A DNA stretch of 64,000 nt from Gordonia sp. ABSL11-1 (GCF_030315685.1 NZ_JASXSI010000001.1:186001-250000), one strand, 5' to 3'; positions 25,351 to 32,927 are shown, counted from the stretch's first letter. Translations and numbers: made by a program. Notes: generated by a model from the sequence alone, not told the origin.

Positions 25351-25869
25351 GTGAGGTTCTACATTGCTGCTCATGTTCGACAACGTCGCAGGAAGACCGC
25401 TGTTACCGTCGCTGCCGTGGTTAGCATTTGGACAGCAGTCATCGGTCTTGTTCCCGCATTGGTCGCTGCCGTGATTAGCATCTCGGGGCAAGGGGCGCAC
25501 GGTCGCCAACTCGAGCGGATACACAAGCAGACGTCCGTGCTGGCGACGGGAGGTCTGCCGTCCGAAGCGCATGAGCGGATCGAGCGGCTCCTGGAGCGAG
25601 AAGTAGAAGAGTACTCCGCTGCCATTGACCGTCGAGACTCTCGGAAGCTCGACGGCGGCAGCGTCGCCGCGCTCATCGTCGTTACGATCGTGGGCGCACT
25701 CGCTGGCTGGGCAGTGATCTACTGGCTCGTGGCGGTGTGGCCAGTGTGGTACTGGACTGCGTTAGCACTCGCGGCCGTAATTGTCGTTTTCGGGCTCACC
25801 CTGGGGCTCGCGGCGGCCGGGATTACTCAGATCTGGAAGTACCCTGACGAGGATGAGCCCAGCGTTTGA
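25351..25869 (+). CDS. Lone plus-strand membrane protein, possible moron
   Basis: This 172-residue protein is encoded against the direction of the late operon. The N-terminus is basic (MRFYIAAHVRQRRRK). A TM helix follows (TAVTVAAVVSIWTAVIGLVP) and extends to AAVISISG. There is a cytoplasmic-looking charged segment (residues 48-105, with EAHERIERLLEREVEEY). Two or three further TM helices (SVAALIVVTIVGALAGWAVI, VWPVWYWTALALAAVIVVF) precede an acidic end. It starts with GTG. Isolated, oppositely oriented membrane genes between terminase and HNH are typical of lysogen-expressed accessory genes such as superinfection-exclusion proteins. That role is an inference. Confidence 0.7.
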   Translation: MRFYIAAHVRQRRRKTAVTVAAVVSIWTAVIGLVPALVAAVISISGQGAHGRQLERIHKQTSVLATGGLPSEAHERIERLLEREVEEYSAAIDRRDSRKLDGGSVAALIVVTIVGALAGWAVIYWLVAVWPVWYWTALALAAVIVVFGLTLGLAAAGITQIWKYPDEDEPSV

Positions 25870-25880
25870 CGTATTCGGGC

Positions 25881-26177
25881 TCACCAGTCTTCCGATCGAA
25901 CTCCCAGCCCAGGGGCGGGATCTCGGTCTCCACGGCGTTTGTTGCAGTCCAGGTGGCTCGGTCGGAAGTTTCCCGGGTCCTCGGCGAGTTCCATGTGCGC
26001 GGTTCGCGTCTTCGCGTGGTCCAGCGAGAACGACTCGGGGTGCGGGTAGGGGAGCGTGTAGTCGATCGGCTCGCCGCAGAGCCAGCATGGCAGGCCGTCG
26101 TCTTTGCACTGGGCGCGGAACACCCGCTTCTGGGTCTTGTACCGGCGAGTGGATCGGCCGGCAGTCTTGGCGGTCAC
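25881..26177 (-). CDS. HNH endonuclease
   Basis: A 98-residue HNH protein. The zinc pair is CWLCG at about residue 32, the HNH core is SFSLDHAKTRTAH, then N in GNFRPSHLDCNKRRG. The N-terminus is basic (KTAGRSTRRYKTQKR). The GTG start overlaps the preceding gene. HNH nucleases encoded beside the terminase in cos phages are required for specific cutting at the packaging site, so a packaging role is more likely than homing. It converges on the membrane-protein gene with an 11-bp gap. Confidence 0.85.
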   Translation of the reverse strand: MTAKTAGRSTRRYKTQKRVFRAQCKDDGLPCWLCGEPIDYTLPYPHPESFSLDHAKTRTAHMELAEDPGNFRPSHLDCNKRRGDRDPAPGLGVRSEDW

Positions 26178-26311
26178 TCGCTGTGGCAGACGCCCGCGGC
26201 GATCGCGGCCTGCTCGGCGACGAGGGCTCGTGCGGCTCGCTCACGGATCTCGGTGATCGTGTGGACGGTTCGGATCAGCGCGTAGAGCGGGAGGAACGGC
26301 AGCCACGCCAT
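26174..26311 (-). CDS. Small 45-residue protein before HNH
   Basis: ATG 26311 is preceded by GGGAGGT at good spacing, and the stop overlaps the HNH GTG (GTGA). The protein is MAWLPFLPLYALIRTVHTIT followed by an Ala/Glu/Arg-rich helix ending VCHSE. The N-terminal 18 residues are hydrophobic, so it may be membrane-attached. Strong SD and tight coupling support it as a real gene. It is probably the first protein of the virion-left arm. Confidence 0.65.
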   Translation of the reverse strand: MAWLPFLPLYALIRTVHTITEIRERAARALVAEQAAIAAGVCHSE

Positions 26312-26447
26312 GGCGATCACCTCCCGCGAGGTGGGTGCCCGTCACGGCGCGGTCGCTCACGGTGTGACCGAGGGGAATCCACTCGCTCGGCCGACCTGGA
26401 CCAGGGGGATGGTTGGGCGTCGCGCGCCGTGACGGGAGTCTGGATAC
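26312..26447. other. Non-coding gap, candidate cos region
   Basis: These 136 bases lie between the terminator of the early operon and the small gene before HNH/terminase. No convincing frame runs through them. In actinobacterial cos phages the cohesive end lies just before the HNH/terminase genes, so the virion genome may open here. The stretch contains GC-rich inverted tracts such as GGCGTCGCGCGCC. I could not identify the overhang sequence by eye. Confidence 0.35.
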
Positions 26448-26480
26448 ACCAAAGGCGCCCTCATTCGATGAGAAGCGCCT
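26448..26480 (-). terminator. Intrinsic terminator of the early operon
   Basis: On the minus strand AGGCGC, then TTCTCATCGAATGAG, then GCGCCT followed by TTTGG. The outer arms pair 6 bp and the inner CTCAT/ATGAG pair 5 bp with a TCG loop. It lies 12 bp past the stop of the last early-operon gene. This marks the boundary between the early (right) and late (left) transcription units. Confidence 0.75.
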
Positions 26481-26492
26481 ACGGCGGCAAGC

Positions 26493-27215
26493 CTAGCAGT
26501 GTTTCGCGACAATTTCTGACAAGTTGTCCCAGTTCGGCCTGGCGCGCGACGCCTTCGCTCGTTTGTGCGCCGCGATGACATCGCCCAGGTAGTAGAACCA
26601 CGTATCGCTGTCTCCGTCCTGCGTTCCGGTGAGTAATCCCTTGTTGCGCAGGTACTTCACGCGCCGCTCGGTGAGCCCCTGGCCGTCGTCGCCGAGCTGC
26701 CGGGCGAGCTTCTCGACCTGCGGGCCCGTCACCACCTGCCGGTTCGCTGCCTTCACGCGGTTCGGGGTGACGCGGTACTCGGGTTCGAGCTGGTTGACCG
26801 ACCGCAGGCACTTGTCGATCACCTTGACTAGGACGTCGAACAGCTCGGGCGCCTGCTCCATCATCGCGAGGCCGTAGCGGTACCGGATGAGCCACTCGGC
26901 CATCTCACGCTCGGACGCTCCGCCGGTGTACTCGAGCTTGCGGGTCTCGCACATATCGCGGATGACGGTCGACATGTCGTTGCGGAGCCGGTCGATCAGC
27001 GCCTCGACGTGCATCGCGTACGGCGGCTTCGAGTGTTGCTGTCTGCTGCCACCGCCGGCGCCGAATGACCCCATCGATGCACCGGGGGCGAGCGAGGCGT
27101 ACATCGCGTCGAGGAGGTCCGGGTCGACAACGGCCTCGAGTTTCCCCTTGAGGTAGTCGATCTCGGACCTCTGGATGAAGAACTGGTCGGCGTCGGTCAG
27201 GTGTCGATTGCTCAC
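26493..27215 (-). CDS. Hypothetical protein, possible DNA-binding, end of early operon
   Basis: A 240-residue protein with a GTG start at 27215 overlapping the upstream stop (GTGA). The N-terminal half is helical (FFIQRSEIDYLKGKLEAVVD). The middle contains REMAEWLIRYRYGLAMMEQA. The C-terminal third has KLARQLGDDGQGLTERRVKY followed by a RNKGLL turn, which resembles a small winged or MerR-like helix-turn-helix. It is the last gene before the terminator, at the presumed right end of the virion genome. A late-gene regulator is one possibility, unproven. Confidence 0.6.
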   Translation of the reverse strand: MSNRHLTDADQFFIQRSEIDYLKGKLEAVVDPDLLDAMYASLAPGASMGSFGAGGGSRQQHSKPPYAMHVEALIDRLRNDMSTVIRDMCETRKLEYTGGASEREMAEWLIRYRYGLAMMEQAPELFDVLVKVIDKCLRSVNQLEPEYRVTPNRVKAANRQVVTGPQVEKLARQLGDDGQGLTERRVKYLRNKGLLTGTQDGDSDTWFYYLGDVIAAHKRAKASRARPNWDNLSEIVAKHC

Positions 27216-27766
27216 GCTCGAACCCCTTCCGGCCACTCGATCGCCTCGAGGCCCGTCGTGTGTCTCGGCTTCGTCTCGAACGGCAGTGGCCAGCCGAGGT
27301 GGTGTGCGCCCATGCTGGCCAACACGAGCGCATCGGCCTGGTTGTCATCGCGGATGCTAAGCGGTGACCACTGCTCGCGGACCGCGGACAGCACCTCCGC
27401 CTTCTTCGCGTTCCCCTTGCCGGTGGCCCACAGCGCTCGCGTCGACGGCATGACAACCGCGACAGGGATTCTCCGGGACCGCAGCGTCGAGTAGATCCCG
27501 AACCAGACCGCCCATCGGTCGCCGAAGCTCGGCAGCGGCTTCGCCATACGCTGCGGCATCGACTCGATGACGACGAGCCGCGTGTGCTCGGGGACCTGCG
27601 AGCAGACGCGGCGGACCTGAGCGACGATGCGGTCCGAGCGCTGCCCCCAGCCCTCGCCGGCCTGGCCCTTGCGGCCCAGGGTTATCGCGGCGGTGCCGCG
27701 GACGTCGGTTGGGATGATGGCGAGCCCTGTTGCCGCGAGGCTGGGGTCGATCCCGACGATGCTCAC
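27212..27766 (-). CDS. RuvC-like Holliday junction resolvase
   Basis: A 184-residue protein with the RNase H/RuvC-fold acidic residues: Asp7 in VGIDPSLAATG, Glu68 in LVVIESMPQ and the C-terminal acidic cluster IRDDNQADALVLA (Asp140/141 and Asp145). Spacing and length match phage RuvC-type resolvases. It would trim branched DNA before packaging or during recombination, next to RecT- and exonuclease-type genes further upstream. The start overlaps the preceding stop by 4 bp. Confidence 0.85.
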   Translation of the reverse strand: MSIVGIDPSLAATGLAIIPTDVRGTAAITLGRKGQAGEGWGQRSDRIVAQVRRVCSQVPEHTRLVVIESMPQRMAKPLPSFGDRWAVWFGIYSTLRSRRIPVAVVMPSTRALWATGKGNAKKAEVLSAVREQWSPLSIRDDNQADALVLASMGAHHLGWPLPFETKPRHTTGLEAIEWPEGVRA

Positions 27767-28617
27767 CGGCGCACCCTCCGCCCGTCCATGCGCTCAGCCC
27801 AGACCGGTCGCTCCTGCGGACGTGATCCACGCTCGCGCACTCGGCGCCGGAGGTCGGCCAGCGACGTCGGCGGATCGTCCGAATCGCGCTCAGCGTCCGA
27901 TTCTGGGTCTGGGTGACGTCGTTCGGCGCGGTTCGGGCCGAGGTCACCGATGGTGAGTGACCACTGCTGACCGGACGGGAGCTGGGACCCCCAACGCAGT
28001 GACTGAACGGCGTCGAGGGTCCACGCGCTGGGTCCGGCATCGGCCTGCTGTTCGACGACGAACCCGCCATCGGCGATCCGCCCGATATCTCGCCACGCGG
28101 ACGGATCGAGGGCGAGGTCGCCAGCGAATGAGATTGCCTGCCGGATCAACTCGTCGGCGGTTGGGAACGAGGGATGTCGGTAGTTGACCTCCATCCGGAT
28201 GAACGCGTCCCCGACGGAGGTGCGACGCGCCACATCGCCCGGTGTCTCGTCGTCGCCGATCACCGCCCGCCACGCGAGGCACTGCGCGCACCCGCACCGC
28301 GGCGGCGTCTGAATCGGGCCGATGAAGTCTGAGCCGGGGCAGATGACGCGGGAATCGTCCTCGTCGTAGCGGTATCCGTCGAGGATCGCGCTCTCGGCGT
28401 ACTCGGATTCCTCGCCACGCAGACGGGCGTTGAGCGCCCGGTCCTGATACTCGATCCGCATCCGCTCGAGTCGCTGGGTGATCGCCAGGCCATGCCATGT
28501 GCGGAAGCAGTGCGGGCAGCGGCGATCCGCACGGGCGGCCCGCTGCTGTGCGCCAGATTCGCCCGCCTCGAGCTGCTCGTCGATCAGGGCGTCGATCTCG
28601 TCGAGGATGTCGCTCAC
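27763..28617 (-). CDS. Hypothetical zinc-binding protein
   Basis: A 284-residue protein. An early CPHCFRTWH motif (about residues 34-42) and a later CGCAQCLAWR (about 108-117) could ligate zinc; EYAESAILDGYRYDEDDSR lies between them. The C-terminal part contains WSLTIGDLGPNRAERRHPDP and ends in a basic stretch. It is coupled to the resolvase gene by overlapping stop/start. I do not recognise the family; similar cysteine-bearing early proteins are frequent in mycobacteriophage-like genomes. Confidence 0.6.
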   Translation of the reverse strand: MSDILDEIDALIDEQLEAGESGAQQRAARADRRCPHCFRTWHGLAITQRLERMRIEYQDRALNARLRGEESEYAESAILDGYRYDEDDSRVICPGSDFIGPIQTPPRCGCAQCLAWRAVIGDDETPGDVARRTSVGDAFIRMEVNYRHPSFPTADELIRQAISFAGDLALDPSAWRDIGRIADGGFVVEQQADAGPSAWTLDAVQSLRWGSQLPSGQQWSLTIGDLGPNRAERRHPDPESDAERDSDDPPTSLADLRRRVRERGSRPQERPVWAERMDGRRVRR

Positions 28618-28772
28618 GCCGGGTTCCCCTTCGCGCCGTGGTCGCAGCGATGCGCCTTGCCCGCGATGATGAGCCAGCCGTTGGGATCACATCTGCCGCA
28701 GCGGTGGATCGCGGCACGGCGTTCGTTGGCCTGCTCGCGGCGGAGGTCGGCCGTGGATTTCTGGTCAGTCAC
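28614..28772 (-). CDS. 52-residue zinc-ribbon protein
   Basis: It starts with GTG 28772, overlapping the previous stop (GTGA), and ends overlapping the next start. Sequence begins MTDQKSTADLRREQANERR, then CGRCDPNGWLI and HRCDHG supply four Cys/His ligands. This is a typical single zinc finger of early phage genes. The larger open frame upstream is Arg/Pro-rich and not real. Confidence 0.62.
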   Translation of the reverse strand: MTDQKSTADLRREQANERRAAIHRCGRCDPNGWLIIAGKAHRCDHGAKGNPA

Positions 28773-29101
28773 TTGATCGACTTTCGGTCGGCGAGCTTGC
28801 GAATCTGGGCCATGAACTCGGCGCGGCGTTCTGCCGACGCGGGCTTTCGCTCGAGAGCGAGTAGCTCGTCGGCCGGCGCGGGCTGACGCGAGGCGAGCCG
28901 GATCCGTTCGGTGATGTGTCCCGGCATGAGCCACGCTGAGCTGGTCGCGTAGTGCTCGTGGAGGGCGTTGAGCGCCTTGTCGAAGGTCCAGCCGGCGCGG
29001 CGCGCTGCTTCGGACCATGCGTGGACGTCGCCTTCGCCGACGTTGCGTCGGTCGTAGGCTGCTGCGGCGGTGAGTAGGTCGATGATCTGGTCGCGGTTCA
29101 T
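28769..29101 (-). CDS. Early-operon protein of a common actinophage family
   Basis: A 110-residue protein starting MNRDQIIDLLTAAAAYDRRN. It contains DVHAWSEAARRAGWTFDKA and the motif ALHEHYATSSAWLMPGHITE, a pattern I have seen often in actinobacteriophage replication regions (HYA...W-L-M-P). It directly follows the replication-initiation candidate, so a role in helicase loading or replication is possible. ATG overlaps the preceding stop (ATGA). Confidence 0.62.
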   Translation of the reverse strand: MNRDQIIDLLTAAAAYDRRNVGEGDVHAWSEAARRAGWTFDKALNALHEHYATSSAWLMPGHITERIRLASRQPAPADELLALERKPASAERRAEFMAQIRKLADRKSIK

Positions 29102-30006
29102 GATTCGAGTCCTCGCAGGGGGTGGACGTTGTCGGTTCGCTGCTTGAGTGCCTGGGCGGCGGCCATGCGCGTGTCGGTTGTGGCCGGTCTCGCTGTGGAC
29201 GCGGGAGCAGCTCGTGATCGGCGGTTCTGGACGACGTCGCCCGCGATCGAGGACAGCCACTCGGGTTTCGCGTTCGGGGTGTGATCCCAGACTCGAACCG
29301 CTTCGCGGATGACGTCGTCGGCTGTCCCCTCGGCGGCCAGGCGGCCTGCCTGGACGGCGATGCGGTCGATGGTCCGGTGGGGGTATCCGGCGTCGCCGAG
29401 CTCTTGGCGAACGAGGGTCCTCGCAGCGTTGCCCGGCCTGGGTGAGGTTGGGCGTGATGCGGTCTCGATCTCGGTTGGTGGTTCGGGGATGGGGGTGCCA
29501 TCGGAGAATGACGATGACGACGACGTTGTTTCGCGCGCCGCTACGTTTCGTGAGTCGTCGTCAGAAACGTAAGTAGTTACTTGGTCGGGTCGGGTCGGGT
29601 CGGGTAGAGCGGATTCCGTGCGGACACCATCTCGGACGTCCGGCCGGACGTTTTCGCGTTTCCGCTGATCATCCCGCTTCGCCTCACGCGCTTTGCGTTT
29701 GCGTTCGGCATCTTCTGCGCGTCTATTCAGAACGTCATTGCGTTGCGGTTGCTGTTCAAACCAGTCGTGAAACGCATAGCAGTTGGGGTGCAAATCGCAC
29801 ACTTTCCAGAGTCCCGAGTCGAGCAGCGAGCGGATCTGCGACGCTGTTCCGCCCTCCTTGCGAACCTGCTTCGCACTGATGTGGCCGTCGGTCAGGTGGC
29901 GCGAGCAGTAGCTTCCACACGTCACCCATAGACCGCGGGCGGCCATGCTCGCCTCCTGGGTCTTCGGGTGATCATGGAACCCGTCGTCGACTCGAAACCA
30001 GGTCAT
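29098..30006 (-). CDS. Replication initiation / primosomal helix-turn-helix protein
   Basis: A 302-residue protein from ATG 30006 starting MTWFRVDDGFHDHPKTQ. This N-terminus, followed by AMAARGLWVTCGSYCSRHL and the later FHDWFEQQPQRNDV, is typical of phage replication-initiation proteins with a winged-helix DNA-binding domain. A charged linker (RKAREAKRDDQRKRENVRPD) and a Ser/Pro-rich region precede a C-terminal helical domain (about 215-270). The extension seen upstream in the same frame is basic and unlikely to be translated. It probably binds the phage origin, which I could not locate. Confidence 0.7.
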   Translation of the reverse strand: MTWFRVDDGFHDHPKTQEASMAARGLWVTCGSYCSRHLTDGHISAKQVRKEGGTASQIRSLLDSGLWKVCDLHPNCYAFHDWFEQQPQRNDVLNRRAEDAERKRKAREAKRDDQRKRENVRPDVRDGVRTESALPDPTRPDQVTTYVSDDDSRNVAARETTSSSSSFSDGTPIPEPPTEIETASRPTSPRPGNAARTLVRQELGDAGYPHRTIDRIAVQAGRLAAEGTADDVIREAVRVWDHTPNAKPEWLSSIAGDVVQNRRSRAAPASTARPATTDTRMAAAQALKQRTDNVHPLRGLES

Positions 30007-30152
30007 CGTGTTCTCGTCTCCTGACTCTCGTCGGGACCGGTCCGGCCGGTCATGGTGTTGTGCTCCTCGGCGCGGTCGTTCAGCCGCTCCCGGCGCCACA
30101 CGAGGACGCCGGCGGCCGCGAGGATCGCGCACAGCACTACGGCCGTGGTCAT
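30003..30152 (-). CDS. 49-residue membrane protein
   Basis: It starts at ATG 30152 with one TM helix (MTTAVVLCAILAAAGVLVWR) and a hydrophilic tail ending DESQETRTR. It overlaps its neighbours by 4 bp on both sides (ATGA). A short single-span membrane protein in an early operon; function unknown. Confidence 0.6.
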   Translation of the reverse strand: MTTAVVLCAILAAAGVLVWRRERLNDRAEEHNTMTGRTGPDESQETRTR

Positions 30153-30259
30153 TGGCTCACCGCCTTGAGCTTTCCGAGCTGACAGTCGACGCAGAGCCGA
30201 CCGTGGACGTTCATCGGCGATCCGCACTGCGGGCAGCGGGGGAGTTGTCCCAAGGGCAT
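30149..30259 (-). CDS. 36-residue zinc-ribbon protein
   Basis: The reading MPLGQLPRCPQCGSPMNVHG followed by RLCVDCQLGK gives two CxxC knuckles. ATG 30259 with a G-rich SD about 9 nt upstream; the stop overlaps the next start. It is the first gene of the minus operon downstream of the plus-strand secreted-protein gene, so a leftward promoter is expected nearby. Confidence 0.55.
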   Translation of the reverse strand: MPLGQLPRCPQCGSPMNVHGRLCVDCQLGKLKAVSQ

Positions 30260-30281
30260 CAGCGACGACCCCCAGTCGGCA

Positions 30282-30316
30282 GGTAGTCCGAACACGCGAA
30301 CCGGGGTAGTCCGAAC
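30282..30316. repeat. Direct repeat GGTAGTCCGAAC x2, 23-bp spacing
   Basis: The 12-mer occurs at 30282-30293 and 30305-30316. Start-to-start distance is 23 bp, close to two helical turns. It lies between the leftward zinc-ribbon gene and the rightward secreted-protein gene. This spacing suits a dimeric or tandem-bound regulator controlling the divergent genes. Confidence 0.55.
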
Positions 30317-30384
30317 GCTTGAATCTGAACGCCACGATGGGAACCGATGGGCTCGACGACCTTGCTGTGGTCGAAGATGCTCGA

Positions 30385-30783
30385 ATGCAGAAGATGATCG
30401 TGCGGCGCGCCCTCGCCGCCACTGGTGCCGGTGCAGTTCTGTCCCTCGGGTTGCTGGCCGGCCAGGTCGCAGCGGGTACGCCCGCCGCACAAGCCGACCC
30501 GGCCCGCCATGCCGTGTGCGGATCGAAGTACTACGAGAACTCCGACGGCGTCTGTGTACCGCGCCCGGACGGGACGCCGAGTGGTATCCGATGCAAGGAC
30601 GGCACCTACAGCCACGCCAAGACGCGTCAGGGTGCCTGCTCGAGCCACGGCGGGATCGACGAGAGCGCGAGCGGTGAAGGCGGCGGAGGTAGCGCCCTGC
30701 TCGGTAGTGCCGCGCTGGGGGTCATCGGTAGCGCCACGCTCGGCAGCTCGATCATTCCGGCGCTGATCTTCGGCGGCAGCTGA
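30385..30783 (+). CDS. Secreted DUF3761-like protein, lysogenic accessory gene
   Basis: A plus-strand gene inside the leftward early operon. From ATG 30385 (MQKMIVRRALAATGAGAV) it has a clear signal peptide with AAQADPARHAV near the cleavage site. The mature part carries four Cys (VCGSKYY, GVCVPRPDG, RCKDGTYSHAK, GACSSHGGID), matching the DUF3761 pattern of CxDGT...GACSxHGG. The C-terminus is Gly/Ala/Ser-rich and hydrophobic (SALLGSAALGVIGSATLGSS). Longer starts at 30319 are possible. A secreted product made from a prophage suggests an effect on the host surface. Function unknown. Confidence 0.7.
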   Translation: MQKMIVRRALAATGAGAVLSLGLLAGQVAAGTPAAQADPARHAVCGSKYYENSDGVCVPRPDGTPSGIRCKDGTYSHAKTRQGACSSHGGIDESASGEGGGGSALLGSAALGVIGSATLGSSIIPALIFGGS

Positions 30784-30812
30784 CCGCATATCGGTTCCAA
30801 CTGCACTCAACG

Positions 30813-32396
30813 TCACGCCACCACCCCCAGGCTCTCGGCAACCACTCCCACGAGATCTCTGGCGGCTGGTGGCGTGACTGCATTCCCCGCCATCCGCACC
30901 TGCTCGCGCCGATTGCCCAAGACGACGTACTCGCCGGGGAAGTCCATCGCGGCGACGATCTCTCGGGGTTCGAGCATCCGGAACCGGACGTCTTCGATAT
31001 CGACGGTCGGGCGGTCGGCGTCGAGGAGCGACTGGTGGCCGCTGGTCGTGATCGTGCGCGCGGCTTCGGTCACGGGCGTCGAGTGCTCGGCCCCCGGCCC
31101 GCTCCTCGATGAGTTGTTGCGCATCAGCAGCGCGTGCTTCTCGACGGTCGTCACGGTGGGTAGCGCTTCGTCGGTCGACTGAGCACCACCCTTGCCGTAG
31201 TACGTCGTCACCAGACCGTGGTGGTTCCCCGACGCGGTGACCGTGCACAGCGGGTCCGAGACGGGCCGGTGTTTCGACCCACCTCCGCGCAGCTCCGCGA
31301 TGAACGCGAGGCCGGTCTCATTGCGGGTCGTCATTGTCCGGGCGGGCTGCGAGACGGGAGCGGCCCGCTTTCCGTCCCGGCCCTCGACCGGGATCGCGAG
31401 TGCCTTCGACATCGTCGTGTGCACAGTCCGGAGTGGGTCCCCGGTCGGCCAGACCCGCATGTGGCCATCTGGACGTCCGTGGCCAGGGTGGCGCGGATTC
31501 GCCGCGTCGTACGTGTTTCCCGCGGCCTCGAGGATCGTCGGCCCCCAGTACCGATCGATCCCGGCTTGAATCCGCGCCATCGTCTTCGCCGCCAACGGTT
31601 TCGTCCGGTCGCCAATCCGGAGGCCTTCGAGGGTCCAGTCGATGATCTCGGCGGCCGGCCGGAACAGTGGTTCGACGATCTGGTTGCGGCACTTCACGCT
31701 CGGGCAGCGGTAGACGTACTGGGCGCGATACCGGCCCCAGCGGCCGTCGGCCTTCTTGAACGATTGCATCGCCTTGACCGGCCCACAGTCGGGGCACACG
31801 GCGTCGGGCCGGGTGACTCGTTCGAGCTCCGGCCGCTGGTTGCCGTGACGCCAGAACACGACGTACATGCGGTCGCGGGACTGCGGTGCACCCTGGCCGA
31901 GGGTCTGGGCGTGCATCGAGTTGAGCATCACGATGTGGTGGTCGTAGCCGAGGGCTTCCATCGCCATCAGCCAGGCGCGGAACGGCACCCAGTTGAACGC
32001 GTCGACGACGTTCTCGACGATCACCGCGTCGTACTGGTGGTGCTCGGCGAACCGCGGGACGTCCCACATCGTCGCCCGGGAGCGTTCGGCCGCGGCGTCG
32101 GGTAGCATCTCGCCGAACAAATCGGGCTGGGCGGCTTCGCGTTTGCGGCCCTTCGCGACTGAGTGGTTGGTGCACTCGGGTGATGCCCACAGGATGTCGG
32201 TGCGGGGGAAGTAGCGCGGCGAGATCTGGGAGAGGTCGGCGCACAGGTGGTCAGCGTCCGGATGGTTCGTGTTGTGGGTCTCGACGGCGAGATCCCAGTG
32301 GTTCGACGCGATCCGGACCGAGATTCCGGGCACCTGGATCGCGCCGGTCGACGAGCCGCCGGCGCCACAGAAGAGGTCTGTGAGGGTGAGGGTCAC
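30813..32396 (-). CDS. DNA cytosine-C5 methyltransferase with zinc-knuckle insertion
   Basis: A 527-residue protein with a GTG start overlapping the upstream stop. Motif I is FCGAGGSSTG (residues 9-18). The catalytic loop reads SPECTNHS (Cys75), in place of the usual PPCQ. Motif VI is ENV (128-130) and motif VIII QSRDR (172-176). The C-terminal motif is RMAGNAVTPPAARD. Between VIII and the target-recognition region there is a CPDC...CPSVKC insertion (Cys201, 204, 231, 236), likely zinc-binding. It is a lone methyltransferase with no restriction partner nearby. It probably protects phage DNA from host restriction or marks it. Target sequence cannot be read from this. Confidence 0.87.
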   Translation of the reverse strand: MTLTLTDLFCGAGGSSTGAIQVPGISVRIASNHWDLAVETHNTNHPDADHLCADLSQISPRYFPRTDILWASPECTNHSVAKGRKREAAQPDLFGEMLPDAAAERSRATMWDVPRFAEHHQYDAVIVENVVDAFNWVPFRAWLMAMEALGYDHHIVMLNSMHAQTLGQGAPQSRDRMYVVFWRHGNQRPELERVTRPDAVCPDCGPVKAMQSFKKADGRWGRYRAQYVYRCPSVKCRNQIVEPLFRPAAEIIDWTLEGLRIGDRTKPLAAKTMARIQAGIDRYWGPTILEAAGNTYDAANPRHPGHGRPDGHMRVWPTGDPLRTVHTTMSKALAIPVEGRDGKRAAPVSQPARTMTTRNETGLAFIAELRGGGSKHRPVSDPLCTVTASGNHHGLVTTYYGKGGAQSTDEALPTVTTVEKHALLMRNNSSRSGPGAEHSTPVTEAARTITTSGHQSLLDADRPTVDIEDVRFRMLEPREIVAAMDFPGEYVVLGNRREQVRMAGNAVTPPAARDLVGVVAESLGVVA

Positions 32397-32560
32397 GCCG
32401 CCCCCCGCTTCCGCTCGTTTTCACGCGCGACACGGCGGTCGTAGATCCACTCGTCGAGCCGCTCCGCCAGCGCGAGGAGGACCACGATCGGGAGGACGAC
32501 GAGCAGGGTGGCTGCGGCCTCGATGACGGGCATGTCGCGCAGGCGGATCTCGTCAGTCAT
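32393..32560 (-). CDS. 55-residue membrane protein
   Basis: It starts MTDEIRLRDMPVIEAAATLL at ATG 32560, has one TM helix (TLLVVLPIVVLLALAERL) and a basic tail (RVARENERKRGAA). It overlaps the methyltransferase GTG by 4 bp and the preceding gene by 8 bp. It belongs to the coupled early operon; function unknown. Confidence 0.6.
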   Translation of the reverse strand: MTDEIRLRDMPVIEAAATLLVVLPIVVLLALAERLDEWIYDRRVARENERKRGAA

Positions 32561-32927
32561 CGGACACCTCGGCGGCGAGCAACTGCGCCAGTTCCTGTGC
32601 AGCGCGGCCGATCTCGCGGATGTCGGTGAATCCGAACTGAGTCAGCATGTAGACGAGAGCGACGACTGCGCCGACAGTGACGGGGTTCGGGTCCGTCGTC
32701 TGTTCGAGGATTCGTGCGGCGTCCAGGTCCACCTGGAGTTCCTCGGCGCGATGCTTCCAGTAATCCCGATCCTCGGTCAGCGAATCGCAATCGGCTGCGA
32801 GCTGGTCGGCAGTCGCGTTGGCGGCGTCGAGTTCCGCCTTCGGGACCATGGGCGGGTAGGTGCGGCCGTAGCCGTCGCGGATACCCGAGATGCTGCGAAT
32901 GGTCGGCTGGTTGTCGGGGGTGCTCAC
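32553..32927 (-). CDS. Coiled-coil early protein
   Basis: A 124-residue protein starting MSTPDNQPTIRSISGIRDGY, GTG start overlapping the preceding stop. Residues 28-75 form an acidic heptad-like helix (KAELDAANATADQLAADCDS). A hydrophobic segment follows (TVGAVVALVYMLTQFGF), then an amphipathic helix. It might be membrane-associated. No family recognised. Confidence 0.58.
   Translation of the reverse strand: MSTPDNQPTIRSISGIRDGYGRTYPPMVPKAELDAANATADQLAADCDSLTEDRDYWKHRAEELQVDLDAARILEQTTDPNPVTVGAVVALVYMLTQFGFTDIREIGRAAQELAQLLAAEVSDD

Noticed and set aside
26357..26581. A 74-codon minus-strand frame over the terminator
   Set aside because: It runs through the intrinsic terminator and into the 3' end of the upstream gene in another frame, with Arg-rich composition.
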